From the IMG/VR virus record IMGVR_UViG_3300047171_000144, positions 1-26,795 of that record: DNA of 26,795 bases. The stretch is one strand, 5' to 3'. Source of the stretch: a virus. Both the position numbers and the translations under genes were made by a program. Under the pieces are notes generated by a model. It searched no databases and was not told where the DNA came from. It was given only the letters and a program-made list of their open reading frames with translations. This document shows, in pieces, positions 7,088 to 14,822 of the stretch (the stretch's first letter is position 1; each line of letters opens with the position of its first letter).

Positions 7088-8276
7088 ATAGCAGTTGTTC
7101 GAGGCGATCAGCGCGCCCAGGACGTCCGGGTTGCTGTTTCCGTAGATGACGGTGCTGGAATTCGTCTCGTTGAAATTGCCAACGATGATGCCGCAGACAT
7201 TGTTCCAGCAGGAATTGCCGACGACGTAGGTAGCGGATTTTTAGGGTGAAGGTCGGGTCCTGGCTGTCGATATGGATGCCGTCCACCGCGTTGTCATGCG
7301 ACCGGCAATTGCTGATGCTCAGGCCGTCGGTTGCCAGCGCGTAGAAGCCGTGCACCGAATTGCCGTAGAATTCGCAGCCGTCGATATCATGCGCCGTCAG
7401 CGCCGGGTCGCTCGACCAATAGGTCAGGCCCGACCCGTTGCCGCCGCCGGTGGTATTGCGAAAGACGCTGCGCGTGATGACGGATTTGGTGCAGCTCGGC
7501 TGCACGTAAACCCCGAATGCCAGGCTGCTGACGGCGGTGTTCGCATCGAAAATGACGCCGTCGATGATCACCGTCGCGGCAGACAGGCTGATCCAGGCCG
7601 GCGTCGGCGAGGTGCCGAGCTTTGATTGCGCGCTGCGTTTCAAAATCGTCAGGCCGGGCACGCCGAGCAGCGTGCAGGTGGCCGAAGATAGATCGCACTC
7701 GCCGGCGATGGCGTAGGTTTTGGCCCCTAGGCGAACCGGGTTGCCGGAGGATGCGGCGGCGATCAGGGCAGCGCTGTCATCGGTCACGCCATCGCCGACG
7801 GCGCCGAAATCCTCGACCGAAACCGCATTCATCGCCATGGCGGCCAGGGTGCGGGTGGTGGTCGCCGCACTCGCCTTGGCGGTCAGGGCGCCGCCGGGCA
7901 GGCCGGCCACGCCGCCCATGCCGGCGAGAAAATTGGCGTAGCTGACGCCGTTGCTGGTACCGGACTGGCCGATCGGGACGATGTCGCCCGGCCCCGGAAC
8001 CGTGCCCGTCGGCAACGAGCCGATGTTGAGCCCGCCGGTCGCCGAGAGCGTCGCACCGGTCAAAGCCAGATTGGCGCCCAGGCTGATCGGCACCGGCGGC
8101 GCGGAGCCCGGTCCGGTGCCGCCGAGCAGCGTATTGGGCGGGACGGTCAGCGCCGCCTGCACCCCGGCCAGAAGCTGCGCGCGCGTCGCGGACAGCGTCT
8201 CGTCATTCTGGAAGATCGGCAGCAGATCCGTATCCGCCACCGAATTGGCGGCCGGCAATTGTCCGATGGTCGGCAT
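6882..8276 (-). CDS. Beta-helix tailspike, N-terminal reading frame (frameshifted gene)
   Basis: Starts at an ATG with an AAAGG site. Only the first 346 residues (to about 7239) are meaningful. Beyond that this frame becomes Arg-rich noise and ends at 6882. Residues 1-80 form an anchor module (PTIGQLPAANSVADTDLLPI) that also appears in the neighbouring fibre, and a second mini-copy lies at about 83-118 (IGSLPTGTVPGPGDIVPI). From about 150 the sequence AVSVEDFGAVGDGVTDDSAA is the classic entry of a pectate-lyase-like right-handed beta-helix, followed by coils such as VIIDGVIFDANTAV, SVFRNTTGGGNGSGLTYW, IDGCEFYGNSVHGFYAL. Such spikes bind and often cut surface polysaccharide. The coils continue in the next reading frame after 7237. 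Confidence 0.72.
   Translation of the reverse strand: MPTIGQLPAANSVADTDLLPIFQNDETLSATRAQLLAGVQAALTVPPNTLLGGTGPGSAPPVPISLGANLALTGATLSATGGLNIGSLPTGTVPGPGDIVPIGQSGTSNGVSYANFLAGMGGVAGLPGGALTAKASAATTTRTLAAMAMNAVSVEDFGAVGDGVTDDSAALIAAASSGNPVRLGAKTYAIAGECDLSSATCTLLGVPGLTILKRSAQSKLGTSPTPAWISLSAATVIIDGVIFDANTAVSSLAFGVYVQPSCTKSVITRSVFRNTTGGGNGSGLTYWSSDPALTAHDIDGCEFYGNSVHGFYALATDGLSISNCRSHDNAVDGIHIDSQDPTFTLKIRYLRRRQFLLEQCLRHHRWQFQRDEFQHRHLRKQQPGRPGRADRLEQLLFEPRIRHLYFRPQYPGQRQSVFEQQHLVRRRRRHSLRYRLLQGHRQHAGRRLAVRHRLRRLDLYRGLG
7238..7242 (-). other. Frameshift point in the tailspike gene (A5 run)
   Basis: On the minus strand the gene reads ...ACC CTA AAA ATC... in the upstream frame, whereas homologous-looking protein resumes as TCC GCT ACC TAC. 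Removing a single A from the run of five joins the frames without any stop. An in-frame TAA otherwise blocks the second frame just upstream. The cause could be an extra base in the genome, a sequencing error, or slippage. Confidence 0.75.
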
Positions 8277-8286
8277 GCTAAAACCT

Positions 8287-8769
8287 TTAGGTGGTGGTGA
8301 GAGGGTTGCCTGACGGGTCCGTCAACGCCTGGCCGGACGGTCCGGTCAGGGCGGCGGGCGGCGGCGGCACGGCCGCCAGGGTGACAACCGGCAGCGCGAT
8401 ATTGCGCGCCAAGGTCCGGCCGCCGGTGGTGGTGACCGTCACGGTCACGGTGTAGGTCGTCAACGCCTGGCCGCCGGCCAGCCATAGCACCGCCCGGGCG
8501 CCATCCGCCGTGGCGGAGGCCAGAGTCAGATCGCCCGGATTGGCCGGGGTGATCTGCACGTCGAGCGTCGCGATCGTGTCGCCCGGATCGGCCGTCAGGG
8601 CCGGCGAGACATCGAAAACATAGTCCAGCGTATCGGTCGGGTCCTTGGCCGGCCAAGCGAGCGGCGCGGCAGGCGGGATTTGCGGGCCGCGCGGTGTCGG
8701 AACAAACCCGTCGATCGTCACAAAACGGGCGTTCGACGGGCGCCAAATATGGGTCGCTTGGGTGCTCAT
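8287..8769 (-). CDS. Fibre-associated beta-rich phage protein
   Basis: 160 residues between the Gly-rich fibre and the tailspike. It starts with a short TQATHIWRPSNARFVTIDGF segment, followed by a beta-sandwich-like region (TLDYVFDVSPALTADPGDTI, TLDVQITPANPGDLTL, TTYTVTVTVTTTGGRTLARN). The C-terminus is Pro-rich (VPPPPAALTGPSGQ) and ends in short repeats ending in NPLTTT. I think of a single Ig-like or fibronectin-like domain used as a fibre connector or chaperone. No enzymatic residues stand out. It has its own GAGAGG ribosome site and is intact. Confidence 0.55.
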   Translation of the reverse strand: MSTQATHIWRPSNARFVTIDGFVPTPRGPQIPPAAPLAWPAKDPTDTLDYVFDVSPALTADPGDTIATLDVQITPANPGDLTLASATADGARAVLWLAGGQALTTYTVTVTVTTTGGRTLARNIALPVVTLAAVPPPPAALTGPSGQALTDPSGNPLTTT

Positions 8770-8780
8770 GAACCGGCCTC

Positions 8781-10034
8781 TCAGTATTCCACGATGACGA
8801 CGCCGGATGCCCCTGCGCCGCCCGGATAGCCGGCCGGGCTGGCGCCGGTGCTGGTGCCGCCGCCGCCGCCGCCGCCGCCATAGCCGGTGGCCGACAGCCC
8901 ATTCTGCGGGCCGCTGGCGCCGCGGCCGAGGCCAGGTCCGCCGCCATCCCCGCCGCGGCAGGCGACGACGATCGAATCGCTGCCCATCGAGCCGCCGGCA
9001 TTATACTGGCCGCCGACGCCGATCCCGCCCGCGCCGCCCGCCATCGCGAACAGCACGGCGGTGCCGCCGCCGCCGCCGGCCCCGCCGGTGGCGGAGAGAA
9101 AATTGCCGAACAGCGAGCCGCCGCCATCCGTCCCCGCCGCCGGCGATGACGGCGCGGCGCCGCCGGCGCCGACCGTAACCGCGATGCTCTGGCCGGGCGT
9201 CAGATTACCGACAATGCCGATCGCCACGCCGCCGGCGCCGCCGCCGGCCCCCGGCATGGTGCTGTGATAGCCGGCCGCACCGCCGCCGCCGATGACGGTC
9301 GCGCGGACCATCGAAACACCGCTCGGCACCACAAAACTCCCGGACGCCGCGAACACCTCCATGGTCGAAAAGCCGGGCCGCAGCAAAGGCAGTTTGTACG
9401 GCACGAAAGGCGCTGTGGGCAGCGTCATGATGGCGCCGTTATGGATGGCGCTCTGGCCGTAATTGACCGTGATGACATACAGGCCGACCCAGCCGCTATC
9501 GACCGCGGGCGTCGCCTGCGAGCCGGCGGCGGCCGCGGCACCCGGCTTCAACTGCAACTGCACGCGCTGGATGCGCTGGGTGTTCTGCGCGGTGCCCGAA
9601 TTGCTCGGGCCGGAATAGGGCAGCGCGGGATTGGCGGCGTTCACATAAGGCAGCACCACCGCATCGGTGTCGGTTTCCGAAAACGCCGCCTCGATCAGGT
9701 AGTTGATGGAGTCGCCGGAAATCGCCGGCGGCGTCAGGGTGAAACTCGTCGCCTGCAAATTGATCCCGGTCTTGACGAGCTGGTCGATGGTATCGGGGCC
9801 GAGCGAGCCATAGGCGTTCGCATCGAGCGCCGTCAGCTGCGTGATGCTGCCGGGTGCCACGTTGACCGTGAGCGACGCCGGCGCCGTCGCGGTGCAGGCC
9901 AGGCCGTCCACCACGACACTGCCGCCCAGCACGGCGGCGGTGAGCGCGCCGACCGCCGTCATCGCGTTGCGGTTGAGGTTCAAAATATCGGTGTCGAGCG
10001 GAATGCTGCCGGGATAGACGATGTTGCGATCCAT
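8781..10034 (-). CDS. Glycine-rich tail fibre / adhesin
   Basis: 417 residues with a GAGGA ribosome site. The first 210 residues are a beta-rich attachment region (PGSIPLDTDILNLNRNAMTA at the start). From about residue 225, FAASGSFVVPSGVSMVRATV leads into a region dominated by GG and GGG runs interrupted by short strands (LTPGQSIAVTVGAGGA, CRGGDGGGPGLG) and ending GASGVVIVEY. This is the polyglycine-sandwich type of receptor-binding tip found in phage fibre adhesins such as the S16 gp38 group and Pfam glycine-rich fibre domains. The GCC/CCG triplet run around 8862-8880 encodes part of a Gly run and could slip, changing tip loop length. Confidence 0.75.
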   Translation of the reverse strand: MDRNIVYPGSIPLDTDILNLNRNAMTAVGALTAAVLGGSVVVDGLACTATAPASLTVNVAPGSITQLTALDANAYGSLGPDTIDQLVKTGINLQATSFTLTPPAISGDSINYLIEAAFSETDTDAVVLPYVNAANPALPYSGPSNSGTAQNTQRIQRVQLQLKPGAAAAAGSQATPAVDSGWVGLYVITVNYGQSAIHNGAIMTLPTAPFVPYKLPLLRPGFSTMEVFAASGSFVVPSGVSMVRATVIGGGGAAGYHSTMPGAGGGAGGVAIGIVGNLTPGQSIAVTVGAGGAAPSSPAAGTDGGGSLFGNFLSATGGAGGGGGTAVLFAMAGGAGGIGVGGQYNAGGSMGSDSIVVACRGGDGGGPGLGRGASGPQNGLSATGYGGGGGGGGTSTGASPAGYPGGAGASGVVIVEY

Positions 10035-10043
10035 GCGTGATCC

Positions 10044-10703
10044 TCAGTTGGAGAGAGTCATCCAGGCGGTGCAGGCGGTCGGCAGGACGGCGGCGGCGGC
10101 GGCGTAGATATCCGCGTCCGTGACGGCGCCGGGGATGTCGGCCAGATCGGCGTAGACCATCGGCGCGGTGTTGTAGCCGCCGGGACCAACGACGTAGCCG
10201 CCGGCGTTGCTGGCCGGCGTCGCATCCGCCCGGAAGCCGGTGACGAAAAACTGGAAGGGCAGGTTTCTGCACCCGTAACCGCCTGCCACACCGTAGCCAA
10301 GCGTCCCGGCGCCATAGCCGCCGGTATCGCCGGCGTTCAGAGGCTCGAAGATGGCGGGCGGGCGCCCGGTCAGGCTGGTCAATGCGGCGATGAGCGCTGC
10401 TCTCGTGGCGCGTGGCGCGGTGAGATTGGCGCGCAGGCGCAGGCTGAAGGCGCCGTCGCTCTCGCCGGCGCGACGCGGCAGCGCGGCGCCGAAATAATCC
10501 GCCGATGCGATGTCCAGAAACGGCGCGCCGGCGGTGGCGATGCGCGTCTGCGCGGTCGCGAAGGCGAGCAGGCCGTACAACCCGCTCCAGGCGGCGGCGA
10601 GGCCGCAGAGCAGCGCATCGAGGATCGGCGTCGTATCGCCAAACCAGCGCGCCGGCAGGACCGATTTCAACCGGCCCCGCATGTCGGTGAGATCGCCGGT
10701 CAT
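10044..10703 (-). CDS. gpI-like tail protein
   Basis: 219 residues, coupled to J. P2 I-type proteins connect the J wedge to the fibres. Supporting pattern: a helical N-terminus with KSVLPARWFGDTTPILDALL, then a RIATAGAPFLDIASADYFGA segment, an R-rich DGAFSLRLRANLTAPRATRA helix and an acidic-Gly end. A long Gly/Tyr-rich stretch (GDTGGYGAGTLGYGVAGGYG, about residues 125-145) is unusual and may contact the neighbouring fibre. Assignment rests on order after J and general resemblance. Confidence 0.7.
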   Translation of the reverse strand: MTGDLTDMRGRLKSVLPARWFGDTTPILDALLCGLAAAWSGLYGLLAFATAQTRIATAGAPFLDIASADYFGAALPRRAGESDGAFSLRLRANLTAPRATRAALIAALTSLTGRPPAIFEPLNAGDTGGYGAGTLGYGVAGGYGCRNLPFQFFVTGFRADATPASNAGGYVVGPGGYNTAPMVYADLADIPGAVTDADIYAAAAAVLPTACTAWMTLSN

Positions 10704-10704
10704 G

Positions 10705-11829
10705 TCAGGCGACCGTGACCGCGCCGCTGCGGACGACGCCGAACAGCGGCGGCGTCACGTCGGCCGTGCCGCCGTTGAGCAGCACGTCGGAGACATTGGT
10801 GATCGACGCCGAAGCGGCGTAGGCCAGTTGCGCGAGCCTCGTGTAGTTCAACGCGGCGCCGACGCCCAGACCGGCGATGTAGGCCTCGATGGACGCCGCG
10901 ACGGCGGCCACGGCGGCCTGGTGCGAAACGGCGGCGGTGTTTGTCACGATCATGGTCACGTTCGCCGGCGTGACGACCGGGCCCTGCACGGCAAAACCGC
11001 TGCCGACCGGCCGGATGGCGTCCACGGCGGCTTGGACCGTCGCCAGCAAGGAGGCCGGCGGCGCGCCGGAACCGTCATCGACCGTGACGACGAAATGGCC
11101 CATTTGGACCGCGCCCGTCTGATCGATGTTCTCGCTGATGACGTAGGTCAGGCCTTGCTGGATCGCCGCGATCGCGGCGCCGATCGCGCTATCCGTCGCC
11201 TTCGACAGGCTCGCCAGGTAATTGCCGAAGCGGGCCCGGAAGGCCGCGTCGGTTTCAGCATCCAGGCCGCCGGCCAGCGCCAGGCTGTTGGTCACCGTGT
11301 CGATTCCGGCAATGGCCGACGCGATGACCGCGATCGTGCCGGCCTGCACATTCCCGGCGCTGCCCGCGACCAGGGCCGCGACCGGCACCGTGACGCCGGC
11401 GACGCCGGCCGCCAGGCTATAGCCGCCGGCAACCGGGCTGTAGGCCGGATTGGCGGTATCCGCCGTCACCACGAATATCTGCGTGTTGGACGCGGTGGCG
11501 ACATTCGTGCCGATCGGAATCAGAGCCGCAATGTTCGGCGAGAAGCGGGACATCGTGACGAAGCCGCTGGCCGCGACGGCCGCTAAGCGGAAAAATCCGA
11601 AATCGGCGCCAAAACTGTCGCAATCGGCGCCGCTGCTGGTGGCCAGGCGCGTCGTCGCCAGCGCCTCGACGATGAGCCATTGCAGCCACAAGGCGAGCGA
11701 CGCGTTCGCCTCGAGAATCGCCCGCAGCACCGAGCCGATGGTCAGGTCAAGGAGGCTGGACGCAGCCCCTTGCACAGACGCCGCCATGTTTTCCACCAGC
11801 GTGGCAAAATTCTGTAACGAGAGCTGCAT
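10705..11829 (-). CDS. gpJ-like baseplate protein
   Basis: 374 residues. An opening of short helices (LQNFATLVENMAASVQGAA) leads to LDLTIGSVLRAILEANASLA, the classic J-family entry. A large beta-rich core follows (AALIPIGTNVATASNTQIFV, GGLDAETDAAFRARFGNYLA), where the D-x-DAAFRxR motif with its helix is typical. The C-terminal half repeats GSGAPPASLLATVQAAVDAI and VRPVGSGFAVQGPVVT-like strands. It is the wedge component that links baseplate to tail fibres. Length is within the range of baseplate J-like proteins. The next gene starts one base after its stop. Confidence 0.88.
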   Translation of the reverse strand: MQLSLQNFATLVENMAASVQGAASSLLDLTIGSVLRAILEANASLALWLQWLIVEALATTRLATSSGADCDSFGADFGFFRLAAVAASGFVTMSRFSPNIAALIPIGTNVATASNTQIFVVTADTANPAYSPVAGGYSLAAGVAGVTVPVAALVAGSAGNVQAGTIAVIASAIAGIDTVTNSLALAGGLDAETDAAFRARFGNYLASLSKATDSAIGAAIAAIQQGLTYVISENIDQTGAVQMGHFVVTVDDGSGAPPASLLATVQAAVDAIRPVGSGFAVQGPVVTPANVTMIVTNTAAVSHQAAVAAVAASIEAYIAGLGVGAALNYTRLAQLAYAASASITNVSDVLLNGGTADVTPPLFGVVRSGAVTVA

Positions 11830-11833
11830 GAAT

Positions 11834-12196
11834 TTACACCTGGAAGGTCAGGGTGCTGGTCTGCTGGGTGACGGCATCGGTGTAGGCAATGCGCAGCGTC
11901 ACCGCGCCGTCATCGGCGCCGGTGGCCGTGATCGACGGCGCCGGATTATTCGCGACCGCGGCCTCATGTAGAACCTGGCCGCGCGCCACCGCCTGGATGG
12001 CGGCCGGCGCGCCCGGCTGGCCGACGAACCGCGCCAGCCCGGCGCCGTAGGCGAGTTGCCAGATATAGCCGCCGGGATTGGTGAGCAGCCGGCGCAGCAC
12101 GCGTTGCTGCGTCAGCGCGGCCCCGTCCGCCAGCGCAACATCGCCGGTGGCGCCGACCGCGAGATCGCCGCCGAAGGTGAGGGAGAGATCAGCCAT
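11834..12196 (-). CDS. gpW/gp25-like baseplate wedge protein
   Basis: 120 residues from the ATG at 12196, which shares one base with the V stop. A TTG at 12199 would add one residue. It has the gp25/GPW pattern: DLSLTFGGDLAVGATGDVAL, then QQRVLRRLLTNPGGYIWQLA and YGAGLARFVGQPG with a helix and a C-terminal strand (GAVTLRIAYTDAVTQQTSTL). The segment PGGYIWxxxYGxGL is the hallmark of this family, which starts sheath assembly on the baseplate. Complete length. Confidence 0.82.
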   Translation of the reverse strand: MADLSLTFGGDLAVGATGDVALADGAALTQQRVLRRLLTNPGGYIWQLAYGAGLARFVGQPGAPAAIQAVARGQVLHEAAVANNPAPSITATGADDGAVTLRIAYTDAVTQQTSTLTFQV

Positions 12197-12741
12197 CAAA
12201 CGGTGATCGAGGGTGAGCCGGTGACGCCGCCCTGCGGATCGGCATGGGTGTGGCCATCATGCGCATTGCGCAAAGCGTCCAGCGTCCCATGCGCGCCCGC
12301 CTGGTCGGAAATATCGCCGCTCACAACCAGGTTTCCCGTGATGTTGACGGTGCCGGCGGCGAGCAAAATCGTTCCGTCATTCAGCAATTTCACAAAACTT
12401 CCCGATTGGTGGCATAACCATAATTCGCCCGCCGGCGCGCCCGGCGGAGCATCGACCGCCGACCAGACGCAACCGACGATCACCCCTTGTTCCGCGCTGC
12501 CTTCCTGCGCGATGACGAGCACCTGATCGCCCGGCGTCAGCGGCGCCGCAAAGCCCCAGCCGGCGCCGACCCAGGCGGAGAGGATCGGCAGCCAGCCGCT
12601 GAGTATGTTTTCCGGCTGCAGCATCACGCGCGCCGCGTAGGCGGTTGGATCAAAGCTCGACACGAGGCCGAACCGGGCCGCGCCGGCGAGCCCGTCCAGC
12701 CCGCCCGCGCGGGCTTTCACGGTATTCCAGAACGGATCCAT
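12196..12741 (-). CDS. gpV-like baseplate spike protein
   Basis: 181 residues. An N-terminal OB-fold-like part (RFGLVSSFDPTAYAARVML, then PLTPGDQVLVIAQEGSAEQG) is followed by a repetitive beta region (SFVKLLNDGTILLAAGTVNI then TGNLVVSGDISDQ) and a C-terminal HDGHTHADPQGGVTGSP. The H-x-H pair near the tip with the following GG is the iron-binding membrane-piercing tip known in P2 gpV and phi92 gp138 spikes. The protein is the puncturing needle of the contracted tail. The gene order D-V-W-J-I matches P2. The stop overlaps the next start (TGATG). Confidence 0.88.
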   Translation of the reverse strand: MDPFWNTVKARAGGLDGLAGAARFGLVSSFDPTAYAARVMLQPENILSGWLPILSAWVGAGWGFAAPLTPGDQVLVIAQEGSAEQGVIVGCVWSAVDAPPGAPAGELWLCHQSGSFVKLLNDGTILLAAGTVNITGNLVVSGDISDQAGAHGTLDALRNAHDGHTHADPQGGVTGSPSITV

Positions 12742-12748
12742 CGATGCC

Positions 12749-13720
12749 TCACACCGCCGCGTGCGCGCGCAGCGTTTGGGTAAACCCGCTAACGGCGTCG
12801 ATCGACCGGCGGATCGTATCGACCAGATAGGCCTGATCGAACTTCGAATTGGTCTGGCTCAAGGTGATCGTCGAACCCGGCGTCAAGGTCAGCTCTCCCG
12901 GCATGGTTGCCTGCAAAATCGTCTGGTGCCGCCGCAAACCGGCCAGATGAGTCGCCGCCAGGGCCTGCGCCTGCTGGCTGGTCAAATTCGGCCGGATCAG
13001 CGTCGTGGCAAGCCGGCCCGATCCGGCCGTTGCCGACACCATCGCCTTGTTGCGCGGGCTCCATGATTTCACGCTCGTCATCGCCGGGAGGGCGACGATG
13101 GTATCGAGATCGAGTTCGATGCAATTCTGCGGCGTCAATGCGAAAGTCGACGCCGGCGGCATTGCGCAAAAATTCAGCGTGGTTCCCGTCACGGACAACG
13201 CAAAATCCTCGATCAAAGCCAGCCAGGACAGCAGGTTCCACTCGGTGCCGGCGCGCGAATGCAACCCCAACGCGCTTCTGGCGTGATCCAGCTCATAATA
13301 CTGGCCGACCGGCGTGGCGGTCGCTGTGACATTCGGTGTCAGACCATGCCGCGCCGCGATCGCCACGGCGATCTGGCTGGCGGTCTGGTTGGCGAAGGTT
13401 GCGGAAATCTCGGTGTCGATCAGCCTGGCCGAGAAATCCCGCCCGGTGACCGTTGCCGTGTTTTTCAGCAGGTCAACGCGGACGTGATCGATTTGCCCGG
13501 TCAGCAGCTCGGTGAAACCGAACGGCAGCAACGCCGCCGAGATCGTCACCGCCGCCGCGCCCAGCTCCGAAAAATACGACGCCCCCGTCGCACCGATGGC
13601 AAAGACCAGGATGAAACGATCGGCGGAAAAATACCCGACCTGCTCGACCTCGACGGCTACCACATCCGGGATGGCGGCGCCGGCGATGGTGACCCGGACT
13701 TGCGGCTGGTTAACCTGCAA
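12749..13720 (-). CDS. gpD-like baseplate hub protein (late control D type)
   Basis: 323 residues from a TTG at 13720, which overlaps the end of the X-like gene. No ATG or GTG is available near that point, and GGGGGCGG upstream could serve as the ribosome site. It contains the expected hub features: an opening strand RVTIAGAAIPDVVAVEVEQV, then ADRFILVFAIG, TGQIDHVRVDLLKNTATVTG followed by RDFSARLIDTEI, a helix-rich middle, and a C-terminal RRHQTILQATMPGELTLTPG then ITLSQTNSKFDQAYLVDTI. This is the gp27/D architecture, a trimeric hub that links the tube to the spike. Confidence 0.85.
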   Translation of the reverse strand: MQVNQPQVRVTIAGAAIPDVVAVEVEQVGYFSADRFILVFAIGATGASYFSELGAAAVTISAALLPFGFTELLTGQIDHVRVDLLKNTATVTGRDFSARLIDTEISATFANQTASQIAVAIAARHGLTPNVTATATPVGQYYELDHARSALGLHSRAGTEWNLLSWLALIEDFALSVTGTTLNFCAMPPASTFALTPQNCIELDLDTIVALPAMTSVKSWSPRNKAMVSATAGSGRLATTLIRPNLTSQQAQALAATHLAGLRRHQTILQATMPGELTLTPGSTITLSQTNSKFDQAYLVDTIRRSIDAVSGFTQTLRAHAAV

Positions 13721-13898
13721 TGCCGCCCCCGGCCGCCGGATTGACCGGCGGAATGATCAGCGTGTTGACCCCGGTGAGCTGCGGATCGGACAGGCGGTTG
13801 GCCTGAGCGATGCGGATCCACTGCGTCGCATCGTTGAGATACAAGGCGGCGAGCGCGAACAGATTACCGCCGGCGACCGTCACGGTTTGCGTTGTCAT
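13710..13898 (-). CDS. gpX-like LysM tail protein
   Basis: 62 residues, translationally coupled to the U-like gene. The sequence VTVAGGNLFALAALYLNDAT then QWIRIAQANRLSDPQL and a Pro-rich NTLIIPPVNP end is a LysM-type fold as in P2 gpX: strand, helix, Q-W-xx-IA-x-N, then L-xx-G-xxLxIP. Members connect tube and hub or touch peptidoglycan. The usual length is about 65-70 residues, so this looks complete. It overlaps the hub gene by about 11 bases. Confidence 0.85.
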   Translation of the reverse strand: MTTQTVTVAGGNLFALAALYLNDATQWIRIAQANRLSDPQLTGVNTLIIPPVNPAAGGGIAG

Positions 13899-14590
13899 GT
13901 CAGTTCATTCGCAAAATTGGCCGCCGCCCGGTTGACGTAGCCCGCCATGCCGGAGATCGCGGCGAGTTCGCCCGAAATCGCGACGACGCCGGCCAACGCG
14001 CCGCAGGCCGCGGGGACGTCGATCGCGCCATTGAACGCCGCCACGCCGCCGGCCAGCGCCGCGCCGGACGCGGCGAGCCCGGATCCGATCACCGCTTGCG
14101 CGGCGGCAAGCCCGGCCGCGCCCGCCGCGCCGAGCGACAGCGATAGACCCGATTGCGGGGCAAGCCCGACCGCGGCGGCGATATCATCGCCGATCAGGCT
14201 GGTGACCGACCCGATAACGGAAGCGAGCTCCGCCGCCGGATCGAACACCACGGCGCAGCTGATGGAAAATGGAATCCACCAGAGTTTTTCATAATCCGCC
14301 TGGAATTTCCGGATGATCACAGTGTAGAAAAAACTGTCCCAGAACAACGGGAGCTGTGCCCCGAGCGCGGTCGCCGCATCCAGAGTCTGCGCCCGCGCGG
14401 CCGCGTCGTTGCCGGAGAACATGCCGGAGAACGCGATCGTGCCAGGCTCGCCGCCGAGCGCGTCCACCACCCGGCCGCCGCCGATCAATGGATGCATCGC
14501 CAGGCGCTGCGCGCCGCCCAGCCTGATTTTTTCAGGAACTTCGAAATCTTGAAACGTCACGCCGCCCAGCGTGATGACGACGCTGCTCAT
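13895..14590 (-). CDS. gpU-like tail/baseplate protein
   Basis: 231 residues with an AAGGA ribosome site. The N-terminal 110 residues carry the pattern I associate with P2 gpU-like and DNA-circularisation N-domain proteins: an opening VVITLGGVTFQDFEVPEKI, then GGAQRLAMHPLIGGGRVVDA, GTIAFSGMFSGND, a helix and LFWDSFFYTVIIRKFQADYE. The C-terminal half is an Ala/Gly-rich helical region (about 120-230) ending AAANFANELT. In P2 order it precedes X and D, as it does here. Its stop overlaps the next ATG as ATGA. The role would be at the tube end or baseplate hub. Confidence in family is moderate, in tail function high. Confidence 0.65.
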   Translation of the reverse strand: MSSVVITLGGVTFQDFEVPEKIRLGGAQRLAMHPLIGGGRVVDALGGEPGTIAFSGMFSGNDAAARAQTLDAATALGAQLPLFWDSFFYTVIIRKFQADYEKLWWIPFSISCAVVFDPAAELASVIGSVTSLIGDDIAAAVGLAPQSGLSLSLGAAGAAGLAAAQAVIGSGLAASGAALAGGVAAFNGAIDVPAACGALAGVVAISGELAAISGMAGYVNRAAANFANELT

Positions 14591-14594
14591 GATG

Positions 14595-14822
14595 TCATCC
14601 TTGAATTTGCAAGCCGGCCCAGGCCGGGCTCAGACGCGGGTCGAACCCCGTCATTCCGGCGGGCGGCAAGCGGGCCTGGTTCGCAAAAAAGGTTTCGATC
14701 GCCCGGCCGATCGATGTCCGGTCATCCGGAGCGGCCACCGGCATCGGCCGTGACGGCACGTTAGCGACGGCGCCGCCCCCTGGCATGGAATGAAACGTCC
14801 CGGGCGGGTTTTGAATCTTCAT
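14595..14822 (-). CDS. 75-residue tail-type ORF (tape-measure end or small tail protein)
   Basis: From the ATG at 14822 the product runs MKIQNPPGTFHSMPGGG and ends FFANQARLPPAGMTGFDPRL then SPAWAGLQIQG. The C-terminal half (RAIETFFANQARLPP, GFDPRLSPAWAGL) is well behaved coding sequence with an amphipathic helix and a conserved-looking Pro/Asp ending, unlike the Arg-rich reading upstream in the same frame. It may be the last exon-like piece of a lost tape measure or a small independent tail gene. There is no clear ribosome site before the ATG. The U-like gene follows after 4 nt, and the AAGGA in its own last codons is the ribosome site for that gene. Confidence 0.5.
   Translation of the reverse strand: MKIQNPPGTFHSMPGGGAVANVPSRPMPVAAPDDRTSIGRAIETFFANQARLPPAGMTGFDPRLSPAWAGLQIQG

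Noticed and set aside
6882-7239. The end of the N-terminal tailspike frame as a real alternative C-terminus.
   Set aside because: Residues after the A5 run become Arg/Gln/His-rich and lose all beta-helix periodicity, while the other frame keeps it.
3365-10034. A diversity-generating retroelement acting on the fibre genes.
   Set aside because: No reverse transcriptase gene and no template/variable repeat pair were seen in the window.
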